A DNA stretch of 64,000 bases from Paratrimastix pyriformis (Eukaryota > Preaxostyla > Paratrimastigidae): positions 1 through 64,000 of the forward strand of contig JAPMOS010000164.1 in the NCBI GenBank assembly GCA_027972325.1, given 5' to 3'. Position 1 is the first letter of the stretch. Each line of letters starts with the position of its first letter. The notes under the pieces are model-generated. The model worked only from the letters and a program-made list of their open reading frames with translations. It searched no databases and was not told where the DNA came from. This document shows positions 49,810 through 60,250 of the stretch, one piece after another. Made by a program: the position numbers and the translations under genes.

Positions 49810-51600
49810 TAAACCATCAAATGTTTGTCGGTGGTACTAAAAATCCATACCGGCGGTATGGATTTTCAATAGAAATCGAATTTTCGAGGTGGTGTTCCGA
49901 CATCATCCCAAGTGTTTTTCGATGAAACTCATCGATTTGCATCATCAGAACCGGTATCGCGATGTTTGTCGGTACTAAAATCCATACCGGCGGTATGGAT
50001 TTTCAATAGAAATCGAATTTTTCGAGGTGGTGTTCTGACATCATCCCAGGTGTTTTTTCGATGAAACTCATCGATTTACATCATCAGAACCGGTATCGCG
50101 ATGTTTGTCGGGGGTACTAAAATCCATACCGGCGGTATGGATTTTCAATAGAAATCGAATTTTTCGAGGTGGTGTTCTGACATCATCCCAGGTGTTTTTT
50201 CGATGAAACTCATCGATTTACATCATCAGAACCGGTATCGCGATGTTTGTCGGTACTAAAATCCATACCGGCGGTATGGATTTTCAATAGAAATCGAATT
50301 TTCGAGGTGGTGTTCTGACATCATCCCAAGTGTTTTTTTGATGCAACTCATCGATTTGCATCATCAGAACCGGTATCGCGATGTTTGTCGGGGGTACTAA
50401 AATCCATACCGGCGGTATGGATTTTCAATAGAAATCGAATTTTTCGAGGTGGTGTTCCGACATCATCCCAGGTGTTTTTTCGATGAAACTCATCGATTTA
50501 CATCATCAGAACCGGTATCGCGATGTTTGTCGGGGGTACTAAAATCCATACCGGCGGTATGGATTTTCAATAGAAATCGAATTTTTCGAGGTGGTGTTCC
50601 GACATCATCCCAGGTGTTTTTCGGTGTAACTCATCGATTTACATCATCAGAACCGGTATCGCGATGTTTGTCGGTACTAAAATCCATACCGGCGGTATGG
50701 ATTTTCAATAGAAATCGAATTTTTCGAGGTGGTGTTCCGACATCATCCCAGGTGTTTTTTTGGTGTAACTCATCGATTTACATCATCAGAACCGGTATCG
50801 CGATGTTTGTCGGGGGTACTAAAATCCATACCGGCGGTATGGATTTTCAATAGAAATCGAATTTTTCGAGGTGGTGTTCTGACATCATCCCAAGTGTTTT
50901 TCGGTGTAACTCATCGATTTGCATCATCAGAACCGGTATCGCGATGTTTGTCGGGGTACTAAAATCCATACCGGCGGTATGGATTTTCAATAGAAATCGA
51001 ATTTTCGAGGTGGTGTTCTGACATCATCCCAAGTGTTTTTTCGATGAAACTCATCGATTTGCATCATCAGAACCGGTATCACGATGTTTGTCGGGGGTAC
51101 TAAAATCCATACCGGCGGTATGGATTTTCAATAGAAATCGAATTTTTCGAGGTGGTGTTCTGACATCATCCCAAGTGTTTTTCCGATGAAACTCATCGAT
51201 TTACATCATCAGAACCCGGATCGCGATGTTTGTCGGGGGTACTAAAATCCATACCGGCGGTATGGATTTTCAATAGAAATCGAATTTTTCGAGGTGGTGT
51301 TCTGACATCATCCCAAGTGTTTTTCGATGAAACTCATCGATTTGCATCATCAGAACCGGTATCGCGATGTTTGTCGGTACTAAAATCCATACCGGCGGTA
51401 TTGATTTTCAATAGAAATCGAATTTTTCGAGGTGGTGTTCTGACATCATCCCAAGTGTTTTTCCGATGAAACTCATCGATTTGCATCATCAGAACCCGGA
51501 TCGCGATGTTTGTCGGGGGTACTAAAATCCATACCGGCGGTATGGATTTTCAATAGAAATCGAATTTTTCGAGGTGGTGTTTTGACATCGAATTTTTCGA
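49810..51600. repeat. Satellite array: 13 units of 138-142 bp with two palindromes each
   Basis: Units recur at 138-142 bp (marker CCATACCGGCGG at 49844, 49982, 50124, 50263, 50404, 50546, 50684, 50826, 50966, 51107, 51249, 51388 and 51529). Each has a perfect palindrome ATCCATACC-GGC-GGTATGGAT and a smaller one CGATGA-AAC-TCATCG. Most of the length difference is CGGTAC versus CGGGGGTAC. The first and last units are edge variants. The array fills the space between the start of paralogue 2 (minus) and the start of the gene at 51684 (plus), so it lies in a shared upstream region. Open frames over it are artefacts. Confidence 0.95.
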
Positions 51601-51683
51601 GGTGGTGGTGTTCTCATTCAACTCGCGAGGTGGACCTTACCCCGGGTTCTAACCTTTGTTAACGCGCCTTTTGCCGTTTTCAG

Positions 51684-54132
51684 ATGAACTCGATCGATTG
51701 GAACCAGTTCCACACCCCCCAAGAAGCCATTGAGTATTGCGAGGGTGCGATCGGCCAGGACCCCCCGAAATGGGCCGAGGGTTACCAGGCGATCAATTGG
51801 TTTGTTTTTCTCGCTCCCTCGTTTTCCCGAAACTTGTTGTCATAGCTTCCGTCGACGCCTCTCCTCCCTCACCCAGCCGTTGGGCGCGGGGCTCATGACG
51901 CCCTACCATCTGGAGCTGATTCGACAGACTTTTGACGGCCTTTTCCGGCCGTCCTCACCTGATTCCGCCGGTAAAGACCTCCTCCTCGACATCGGTGGGG
52001 AGGAGGACGAGCCCGAACGCGAGGAGCCCTCGTCCGTATTTGCATCGCACCTCCGGCTCGGTGCTAAATTCGTTCTTTGTTAGGTCTCCCGCCCCGCCGC
52101 CACGCACCCCGCACCAGGAGCGCCCCCTGCCCCGCCCCCTCCCGCCCCGAAGGCCCCGACCGCCCTGACCGCCCGTCCGACGACGCCCGCCTCTGGCGCC
52201 GTCGAGCACAAGGACAAGGGAACTGGAGCCGCTCGGCCGTCTGTCGGAGCGGGTTCTGGCCTTTCCCAGCTGATTCTTTTTTGGATTTCAGAATCCTGGA
52301 CGACGATGATGTGCCGAGCCCGCCCAAGCCCAAGAAGGCGGCCCCGGCGGCCGCCAAGCCCAAGAAGGATCGCGAGCCGAAGAAGGCAAGAAGGCGGCCC
52401 CGGTGGCCGCCAAGTCCAAGAAGGAGGCCGCCAAGGAGGCGAAGGCCGCGGCCCCGGCCCCCGCCACCGGCCCGCCGGAAGCCTGGGCCGCCTCATGAGG
52501 CCAAGGAGGCTGCGGAGGCGAAGGGCTCGGACGACGCCCCCAGGAGGACGCCAGGCCGCGGCACCGGCACAAGCACCCGGCCCCAGTGGAGATCTCCTCC
52601 TCGTCGTCGGACGAGGGCGGCCGTGCCCCGAACCCAAGGCGAAGGCCGAGCGCAAGCGGGCCCGGCCGACCGACCCGGACGACTTCTCCCCGGAGGCCGC
52701 TCGCCAAGTACTGCAGTCCGTCGTTGATCTCGTCAATGCGTACCTTGCGCGCCACCCTCCCTCCTCCCACCCCGCTCGCCAAGTAATGCAGTCCGTCGTT
52801 GATATCGTCAATGCGTACCTTGCGCGCCACCCTGCCTCCTCCCACCACTCGTGACCTGTTTTCATCGTTTCCCTTTTTGAACAAGTTACTGACTGCACAT
52901 TCCTTTCGCTTTGTTCGGGTTGTTAGGGGGCTCTTCGATCTCTCTCTGTCGGAAAAGTGCCACGGCAAGAGGGCCCATGTGCTGCTGAGCTCCATCGACC
53001 CCTGCCCGAGCCTCGCCCGGCCCCTTGCCTACGAGCGCCTCGGAGCAATTGTGGAATGGTTCGAGAAGCTGGGAGCGGCCGTCCTGTTCAGCATAATCGT
53101 CCAAACGTCGGCCCTGGACGAGGCTCGATACCAGGTGGTCGACGGCTCGCACCGGTCTGACAATGCTCTTTTTGGTGGATCGGCCTCTAATCGTGCCCCT
53201 AGGTTCCAGGTTGCGCGCATCATCGTGGACCCGCGCCGGGTCTCCGAGTTGCCGCCCGAGATCACCGCAGAACAGCGGACCGAGCTTCGCCAAAGGGTGG
53301 AGAAGCTCAACAAGCTCCACCCCAGATCCGGCAGGTCTCTTGCACGTTGTCTCCGCCCTCATAACAACGCACCTCTTCCCCCCTGCACAGCACCTGAAGG
53401 AGGACTACATCGACGTGGCCGTTTACAACACTCTCGATCCGGAGGCCATGCTCGAGCTGCAACATCGGGTCAACCTGCTTACTCACGACGCGCGGTTTGG
53501 AAGCAGCACCTTCGACGTCCTGCTGAACCTCAAGCGTGCATCCCTCCAAGTCTGTCGTCTCCCGTCTCTTGATTATCATCACCCCACCTCCCCGCCCTTA
53601 TCAGGCCCCCAAGCGCTACATCCGTGAGGATCCTGACTTTGCCACACATTTGGAACCCGCCCTCAAGGAGCTGCACTTCCCCAAAGGCGAAGACGCCCCG
53701 GCCAAGCTTGTGAAGATTCTGGAGTGCTTCTCCCTGGAGATGCTGTGTGCCCTCTCCAGCTCCCGGTTGAGCGACAGCCGTCAGCCACGAACCTGTGGCG
53801 CATCTTTGAGGTCCGCATGCACCAACCATTTCCACGCTGCCGCTCACACGTCCTGCCCGCCAGGCCAGGGATGCGGAGATGAATCGGTGGCTTGCTCGCG
53901 CCATGTTGGAGGGGTCGTTCAGTGGTTCTGAGGCCACCTCTACTGCAGCGGCCGATCTCAAGAAGCCCATTCGGCAGGCCGAGCAGACCTTCATGCTGCT
54001 CGAGGCCCACGATGCAGCTGAGGTGGCCGCCGGAGACCACCCCCGTCCTCTACCTGCCCCCGACGAGGCCGCCCGGGAGATCCTGCGGTGCCATCTCGTC
54101 CGGACCGAGACCTTTGCCTTCATGAACTGCCT
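51684..54132 (+). CDS. Spliced host gene, 5' part (interrupted by LINE B2), function unknown
   Basis: ATG at 51684, directly after a pyrimidine-AG. Exon 1 (51684-51799, MNSIDWNQFHTPQEAIEYC); intron 51800-51845; exon 2 to about 52036 (MTPYHLELIRQTFDG, acidic end); intron to 52083; exon 3 to 52238; intron 52239-52291; exon 4 (Lys/Ala-rich KPKKAAPAAAKPKKDREP, then RKRARPTDPDDFSPEA) to 52850; intron 52851-52926; exon 5 (GLFDLSLSEKCHGKRAHVLL, YERLGAIVEWFEKLG, PRFQVARIIVDPRR) to about 53334; introns 53335-53390, 53550-53604 and 53811-53863; exon 8 (ARDAEMNRWLARAMLEGSFS to FAFMNCL). Exon 4 changes frame at least twice. No family recognised; the basic Ala/Lys stretch suggests a nuclear protein. The gene resumes at 62450. 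Confidence 0.7.
52697..52846 (+). repeat. 75-bp tandem duplication in exon 4
   Basis: Two copies of a 75-bp unit (CCGCTCGCCAAGTA...TCCTCCCACC) at 52697 and 52772, four differences. It adds 25 residues (ARQVLQSVVDLVNAYLARHP type) in frame just before the exon end. Confidence 0.9.
54127..54132 (+). repeat. Left target-site duplication of LINE B2 (CTGCCT)
   Basis: CTGCCT stands before the element and again at 62450-62455. Leaving out the element and one copy gives ATG AAC TGC CTC AAC GTG, which keeps the host frame. Confidence 0.8.
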
Positions 54133-54144
54133 GCCGAGGGCCTT

Positions 54145-54741
54145 ATGGATCGCGCCTTCCCTGAATTGGAATGGAAATCAATCCTATCGAACAAGGTGGG
54201 CACCGTCTACCTGCAGCGATTATGTCTTTCTCTTGGAGTTGACTATGAGTCGCCATCGAAGAAAACGACCCTCATCGCCCAGCTGGCTCCTCTGCTCGCA
54301 GAACGGCACTTCACACCTCAGAAGGTGTTGCAGATATTGAAACTCCAAAGTTGGATCGATATATCGGCGTCTGGATTCCAAGCACCACTCATCACACCAC
54401 CGGCTTCCGCCGCCGGGTCCGGCTCCCGCTGGGGCAGCCCCGGGACCCGAGAAGAGCGACGGACCCACAGCCCCTCCAATGCAACTCGAAGTTGGCTCAA
54501 CAGGAGAGCGCTCCACTGCAGTGCTGGTGACCCCGGGTTCGACCCCGGCCGGGCCCGTAGCCCCTTTTTTCGACTTCGAGTCGTCTCTTCCCCACTTATG
54601 GGGATGGAGCCCACCGGTCTCGGCTCCCCGGACGAGCCCGAAGTGAGCTCTGGCGCAACTAGTGTCTCCCGAGGCCTGTTCACTCCCCCCCTCCCAAGAA
54701 CCACTGGCCCCGGCCCTCCCTTCTCACAGCAAGGAGCCTGA
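54145..54741 (+). CDS. B2 first ORF: SAP-like segment and Pro/Ser-rich tail
   Basis: Starts MDRAFPELEWKSILSNKVGT, then VYLQRLCLSLGVDYESPSKK and TTLIAQLAPLLAERHFTPQK, a helix-turn-helix layout close to the SAP motif (L...L...GV..S.SK..L...L). QILKLQSWIDISASGFQAP follows and is shared with B1. The tail reads through the tRNA-like sequence and ends at 54741. The start codon lies 12 bases from the element's 5' end. Expected to bind DNA or element RNA; that is inference. Confidence 0.6.
   Translation: MDRAFPELEWKSILSNKVGTVYLQRLCLSLGVDYESPSKKTTLIAQLAPLLAERHFTPQKVLQILKLQSWIDISASGFQAPLITPPASAAGSGSRWGSPGTREERRTHSPSNATRSWLNRRALHCSAGDPGFDPGRARSPFFRLRVVSSPLMGMEPTGLGSPDEPEVSSGATSVSRGLFTPPLPRTTGPGPPFSQQGA
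54493..54570 (+). other. tRNA-like sequence in B2 (A box, B box, T-run)
   Basis: A box TGGCTCAACAGG (54493-54504) fits TRGYNNARNNNG exactly. B box GGTTCGACCCC (54536-54546) fits GGTTCGANNCC. They are 31 bases apart as in B1, and TTTTTT follows at 54565-54570. The D arm pairs perfectly (GCTC with GAGC); the T arm has one or two mismatches; the acceptor strands do not pair. It is inside an open reading frame. Not a functional tRNA as drawn, but a credible internal Pol III promoter with terminator. Confidence 0.55.
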
Positions 54742-54835
54742 AGACCACCCTCCGAGTCCGGGGACTCGCGGTGTGCCCGCGGCTGCCGCCGACCCAGCAG
54801 ACGCGCAACGAGAACAGCCCGAGGAGCGGCCACAC

Positions 54836-55365
54836 CAGCAGCAGCAGGCCCAGCAGCAGGCCCAGCAGCAGCAGCAGGCAGCAGCAGGCCCAACAGCGGC
54901 AGGCCCAGCAGCAGCAGGCCCAGCAGCAGCAGGCCCAGCAGCAGGCCCAGCAGCAGGTCCAACAGCGGCAGGCCCAGCAGCGGCAGGCCCAGCAGCAGCA
55001 GGCCCAGCAGCAGCAGCAGGCCCAGCAGCAGCAGGCCCAGCAACAGCAGCAGCAGGCCCAGCAACAGCAGCAGCAGGCCCAGCAGCAGCAAGCCCAGCAA
55101 CAGCAGCAGCAGGCCCAACAGCAGCAGGCCCAGCAGCAGGCCCAGCAGCAGCAGGCCCAGCAGCAGCAGGCCCAGCAGCAGCAGGCCCAGCAGCAGCAGG
55201 CCCAGCAGCAGCAGCAGCAGCAGCGGCGGCAGCGGCAGCAGCAGCAGCAGCAGCAGCAGCAGGCCCAGCAGCAGGCCCAGCAGCAGCCCAGCAGCAGCAG
55301 GCCCAGCAGCAGCAGCAGCAGGCCCAGCAGCAGGCCCAGCAGCAGCAGGCCCAGCTCCCCTTCCC
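54836..55365 (+). repeat. CAG/GCC-rich coding repeat (Gln/Ala)
   Basis: CAGCAGGCC and CAGCAGCAG units for 530 bases. One frame reads QQAQQQ, another AAGPAAAG; the opposite strand gives Leu-rich and Ala/Gly-rich artefact frames. It lies between the SAP-like and USP-like parts. All units are multiples of three, so a Gln/Ala linker is plausible. Confidence 0.9.
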
Positions 55366-55576
55366 GCCGCTCGACGAGGCCTCAGAGGCCACGGGCAGCG
55401 GCGGGTCGTCCGCTCACCGACAAGAGCAGCGCCACCCATACACCACCGCCCAGCAAGTCGCTGCCCCCCATCCCCCTCATCTCAGGCGAGGACATCGAGA
55501 CCCTGCTCGAACCCAACGCGCCCGACGACGTGCTCGACGACATCCTGTGGCAAGTGCCGGCTGACTGGTACTGGTC

Positions 55577-56500
55577 TTGCCTGCGTGGCCTCGGCGCATC
55601 GTGCCCCGCGGCAAGTTGAGCGAGCCGGACAGACGGAGGGCCCTGATCAGCGCACTTCGTCGACACGGCAAGGCTCTCACGCTCGGGGACCTCCTCCGCC
55701 TCGCCGCGGCGACTCGACCGTCCACCCGATCAAGCTCTGGACACCGTCCCCTGGCCACACCAGAACCACCGCCTTCGCCTCAGCGGCGGATCCCGGCCGG
55801 GGTGACGAATGACGACGGCCAGTCGTGCGCGTACGCGGCGACGGTGCAACTCCTGGCCGGCCTTCGCCTTCGCGCCCCCGGCCCAGTCGAGGCGTCGCTT
55901 CGGGGCACACCCGTCCTCGAGGTCATCGGGGCGGCCGTCGCCGCGGCGGCGCACCCTCAACAACGACGGCGGTGGACATTCGGCCTGTGGTGACCGCCGT
56001 CAGCCGAGACATGCCGCACATCAGGGCCCGGCGGGGCGCCTACGCGGACGCCTCGGAACTCATGCTCGCGGTGCTCTCCGCCGCAAGGAGGCCAGACTTG
56101 TTCCGAGCCTCGTCGCGGGGACTTCTCTGTGCGCGAAGTGCGGAGCGGCGACATCCTGGGAGACCCCGAGAGCACCTTCCTGCTGGCGAGCAGCCTGGAC
56201 CCCCTGCGAGTTGACAAGTGCTCCTGCGGTGGCCAGCTGCGGGAACTGTCGGCCGTCAAGCCTGCCCCGGTGCTGGTCGTCACGGTGGACAAGCTCGCGG
56301 GTGTCATTGCACGTGCGTTCAAGACGGGACGCCTGGAACGGGAGGGCTGGCCGAGCTTCCGCCTCGTCGGGGGGCTGAGGCACATTGGCTCCCCACCACT
56401 GGCCACGAAACGGCCATTTTCAGGACCAACGACGGGGCCCTCTTCGACCTCTCCGGGACGAGGAGGACCGAGGTCACAACGAGTGACGTCGAGGAGGGCC
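55577..56500 (+). CDS. B2 USP-like cysteine peptidase domain
   Basis: Cys box GVTNDDGQSCAYAATVQLLA (55800-55860), zinc pair LCAKCGAATSWE (near 56127), second pair CSCGGQLRELS (near 56220) and LVVTVDKL, then FRLVGGLRHIGSP followed in the next frame by TTGHETAIFRTNDGALFDLS (56355-56455), the USP His box and FDxS strand. Frame changes near 55950, 56130 and 56400. It matches B1 part for part, so the peptidase is a constant feature of family B. An N-terminal helical region precedes it (LDDILWQVPADWYWSCLRGL, 55530-55590). Confidence 0.7.
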
Positions 56501-56904
56501 TCCGCCTCCTTGTTTTGTGGTGGAGAGGGATGTCACCACCGCCGCAACGATTCTCAAGGCGGCCCCTGGGCAGCAGCTCCGGCGCCCACCCCATCCCGTC
56601 TCACGACCAAGCGGCACTGCCCACCCCGGCTACTCCACCCACCTCAGCAGCACCATCGGCCCCGACAGCAGTCCGTGACGCAGAGAGCGACCCGACCCAG
56701 CCCCCGTCGGCCCCCGCCCACCCCACCCCGGTGGCCCAGCAGGCCGGCCCAGGGAGCAGCTCCTTGCCCCTCCCGTCGACCGGCCCGCCTCACCCGCAGA
56801 CGTCAGCCCCTCCCCGAGCGACCAGGCCACCACCAACACGCCCGAGGAGGAACACCAGGACCACACGGGCGCACCGCTCAACCACAACCGGCCCCGCAGC
56901 GAGG

Positions 56905-57380
56905 ACTTCGTGATCTTCTACCCCGGGGCCGCCAGGAGATGGACAAGGGCCCAAGCCCGTCGCTGTCTGGAGCCGCAGGGGTGGACGTGGGCGTCCTTCG
57001 CGAGCCGCGCCGAAGCCGAATCGGCGATGCAGACGGCCACCCGGAAGGCGATGTGGGCCAAGTCAACTGCCGAGCGCCTCGGCATTCGCGTGGAGGCCCG
57101 CCGTCGCCGACACACACCCGGCACGCCAACAGGGGACACCGACCGGCCGGCCACAGGCCGAGGGGCCCGTTCGAGCTCTACTTCCCCGACGGAGCCCCGG
57201 ATGGCCTCACCCCTGCCCCCACCGCAGTCCGAACCTCCCGTGAGGGCCAAGCTTGGGCGGTGTTCTCCTCGCTGGAGGATGCCACGGCGGCCCGAGCCGG
57301 CGCGAGCACACGTGGCCTGGTCGAAGGCCACGGCGGCGCGGCTCAACCTCCCGCCAGAGGCGACGAGCCCACGACTCCCG
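56905..57380 (+). CDS. B2 two RRM-like modules
   Basis: Two related modules: RSEDFVIFYPGAARRWTRAQ ... GWTWASFASRAEAESAMQTA ... MWAKSTAERLGIRVE (56900-57105), and FELYFPDGAPDGLTPAPTAV ... WAVFSSLEDATAA ... HVAWSKATAARLNLPPE (57165-57365). Each has an aromatic first strand, a W-x-F strand and a final W-[AS]-K-[AS]-T-A-x-RL helix, a pattern I read as RRM-like. B1 has the same at 32.4 and 32.07 kb. They probably serve as the element's nucleic-acid-binding gag-like part. Confidence 0.45.
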
Positions 57381-57980
57381 CAAGCGCCTTCAACAGTCAG
57401 CCCCACGGCGGCAGGGGCGCCCCGCCTCGGGCGGGCGGGGTTGCAGCGGGCGGCGGCGGCCACACCCGCGGGGGGCAACGGCCATCCGCGCGGAGAACAC
57501 CGAGACCGACGACGAGGCCGGGACCGACGAGGCCGAGACTGGGCCTCGCGGTGCCACGCAGAGAAGGCGGCGAGCCCGAGGGGATCCCGCCGCCGAGGCC
57601 CCACGGGGATCCCACTGACCTGGGCACAGGTGGAGGCTCTCCAACCCCTGAGGAACGCCCGAGCCAGAACTGTGCGACCGATCCGCCCCGGGATGCGCGG
57701 ACCAGCGAGCACTCTCCCACCGACAAACGCCATGGGCTACCCCCGAGACCGTATTCATCCTTCCCAACAGCATGCCCATGGCCCAGCTCACCCTTGCCGA
57801 TGGCCGCCCCTTTCGCCACTAAGTCGGGGACCACCGACAAGTCGGGTCCGGTGCCTGGTCCCCCGCCCCGCCACCACCCTGGAGCCAGCCACCCCTCCCA
57901 GTGCGCGGCCGCCACCAGCTGCCTCCACCTCTCCCGCCAAGCACCCAACACCCCGACCGGGCCACCCCGCCACACGAGCA

Positions 57981-58337
57981 TGGAGGGCAAGGTACCCACC
58001 CTGTACCTGCTCTCCGACCGAAGACGCCATGTGTATGTCGGAACGACTGTCAACCTCACCCACCGGGTCCTCCAGCACAACGGCCTGCTCGCCGGGGCGC
58101 ACAGCAGACCCAGGGCCACCGGTGGCACCTCCTGGCCGCGTGCTGGGGCCCCCGCTGGAGCAGATCAGGCAGCTGGAGGACCTCCTGCACCGCCCGGACT
58201 CTGGCTGCGGCTTCCGCAAACCCGTCACCGTCAAACCAGACTGTAGGGGGCCCTCTGCTCCCTCGCTCGCCTCAAGCTCCACCGTGCTCACCTGCATCTT
58301 GTCGCCCCGATCCGCACCGACCTCGCCACGGCCGTAA
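57981..58337 (+). CDS. B2 GIY-YIG nuclease domain
   Basis: MEGKVPTLYLLSDRRRHVYV with GTTVNLTHRVLQHN (57980-58080) matches the GIY-YIG core: Tyr in the first strand, Y-V-G in the second, then Arg and His of the first helix. After a frame change near 58120 comes WHLLAACWG and LEQIRQLEDLLHRPDSGCGF (58160-58215) with the metal-binding Glu. FRKPVTVK ends it, as in B1 (FRKPVTIS). It lies upstream of the RT in the same polyprotein as in B1. GIY-YIG enzymes make single-strand nicks through a Tyr/Arg/Glu site, so this is a candidate target-nicking domain. Confidence 0.7.
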   Translation, partial: WRARYPPCTCSPTEDAMCMSERLSTSPTGSSSTTACSPGRTADPGPPVAPPGRVLGPPLEQIRQLEDLLHRPDSGCGFRKPVTVKPDCRGPSAPSLASSSTVLTCILSPRSAPTSPRP

Positions 58338-58539
58338 CCGGCTGCACGGTGACACATGGACCCCTTCTCCACACCTTCCCACCCGAGGCCCCAACCGCCG
58401 GCCGAGGCTCCTCATCGACAACCTCAGCAGGGACCCCCTCCGGCAGCGTCGCCCTCCCAGGCCCGAGGCAGCCGCGCTCTCCGACCAGGAGCGCACCTCG
58501 CTCCGGGCCGCTGCCACCTGACCGACCCGGAGGCCATCC

Positions 58540-60250
58540 TCGAGGCAGTCATCCCCGTCCTGGCCCAGCGGACTCCGGCCAGGCGCCCCCACCCCACCAG
58601 GCCCCGCGCCCCGCAGGCACCTCGGGGCCACTGCGGGCCGCCCGCGAGCGGGTGCGCCGCCTCCAGATCCGACTGCGCGCACTGGGCCACGCGACGCGCC
58701 GTCCCCAGCACGCACCCCCTCGCCTCCTTCTCTCCTGGCGCAAGGCCCGTGCGAACCTGGCCACGGCCCGAGTCCGGACACGGACCGCAGCTGCCCGCAC
58801 GGCCGCGCGCCAACAGTTGTCTTTGTTCTTCAAGAACAGGCGCAGATTCTTTGCCACCTTGGCCGGCGACACCCAGCGGCCGCCCTGCCCCATCTCCTGG
58901 CAACAGCTCAACGAGCACCACAGCCGTGAGGCCGCCTCTGGTGGCCCCGAGCCTCCCACCCCGGCATCCCGTGGGCGACCCTGGCAGCGACAACCCCGCC
59001 CCTCACCCCGGCCGAGGCGGCGGCCCTCGAGGCCGACATTTCCGAGCAAGAAGTGGTCGACCAGGTCGGCAAGGCCGCACCCCACACCGCGCCTGGCAGC
59101 GACGGGGCCGGCATCGACGCCCTCAAGCACCTAGTCAAGGACCCGGCCCTCCTCGGCGCTGGTGGCTCTCCTCCGTGCCTGCTGGCAGACCAAGTCCACC
59201 CTGCCCGCTGGCGCTCAGAGCACGTGCTACTCCTGAAGCGAGGCAAGGACCCCACGGCCGTCTCGAGTTGGCGCCACGTGGCCCTGTGCGACGTCCTGGC
59301 CAAACTGTACAGCGGCATCCTGGCGCACCGCCTCACGGACTTCCTCGGCCATCCGGGCCGACTCGCCCCTCTCAGCACGGCTTCGCGCCGGCGCTCGGCC
59401 CGTTGCTCCACGTCAGCACCCTGCTGGCCACCATGGAGAGCCGGCGGGTGGCCGGGGACCCTCTGCGCCTACTTTTCTGGATTTGACGAATGCCTTCGGG
59501 TCGGTGGAAGCGTATGTCATCCGGAAAGGCCTGAGATTGGCCGGCATCCCCGGCCACCTGCAGGCGGCCATCCTCGAGCTCTACCAGGGGCTCTCCATGA
59601 CCTGGCGGGACTGCTACGACCGGGGCCGCCCCGACGAGCCCCTCCCCAATCGCTCTTGAAGGGGGTCAAACAAGGCGACGCACTGAGCCCGGTGGTGTTC
59701 CTCCTCGCCCTTGATCCGCTCCTCCGCTGGCTCGAGCTGCCCGACCCGACCCTGGGCCCGCTGGGTGCCGGCCTGGCCGGGGACCCCACCACCGCCGCCA
59801 GCTGCCAGGCCTTTGCCGACGATCTCGTGGTGACCGCCGCCAGCGACGCGGCCCTGCGAAGTGCTCTGCGACAGGCTGGAGGCCTTCCTGGCCTGGGCCC
59901 GGCTGCGCCTGAATGCGAAGAAATGCGCCATCCTGGCCGCCGACAAGGGCCACGCCCAGCCGGGCTTCCTCCTGCAGCTCCAAGGTCAGCCCATCCCGGC
60001 CATGGGCGACACCACCACCTACACCTACCTGGGATACACCGTGCGCTTCGACGGCTCCTGGGACGACCACCTCCAGCGCATCACGGCCTCCTGGAACGAC
60101 CGGCTGGCCCGCATCCATGCCTGCGTTCTGCCGCCCCTGGCGAAAATCGAGTGCGTCAGGGAATGGGCCTTCCCGACGCTACTCTATGGCATGACGGCGA
60201 TTTGTCCATCGACGGAGCAGTGCCGCGCCCTCGAGGACGACCTGGCCCGG
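58540..60250 (+). CDS. B2 reverse transcriptase
   Basis: N-terminal basic linker (SLFFKNRRRFFATLAGDTQR, 58820-58880), SWQQLNEHHSREAASGG, then the palm: VLLLKRGKDPTAVSSWRHVA (59225-59285), SQHGFAPALGPLLHVSTLLA (near 59375-59430), motif A FLDLTNAFGSVEAYVIRKGL (59474-59535), motif B GVKQGDALSPVVFLLALDPL (59657-59717), motif C CQAFADDLVVTAASD (59806-59850) and TYTYLGYTVRFDGSW (60017-60060). Motifs fall in three frames. Followed by thumb and a Pro-rich spacer before RNase H. Confidence 0.85.

Noticed and set aside
49810-51600. Resemblance to a CRISPR array (regular repeats with a palindrome)
   Set aside because: Repeats are head-to-tail with no unique spacers, units are 138-142 bp, and the context is an intron-bearing eukaryotic genome.
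54493-54570. A functional tRNA gene
   Set aside because: A and B boxes are good, but the acceptor strands do not pair and the anticodon arm is poor; kept only as tRNA-like.
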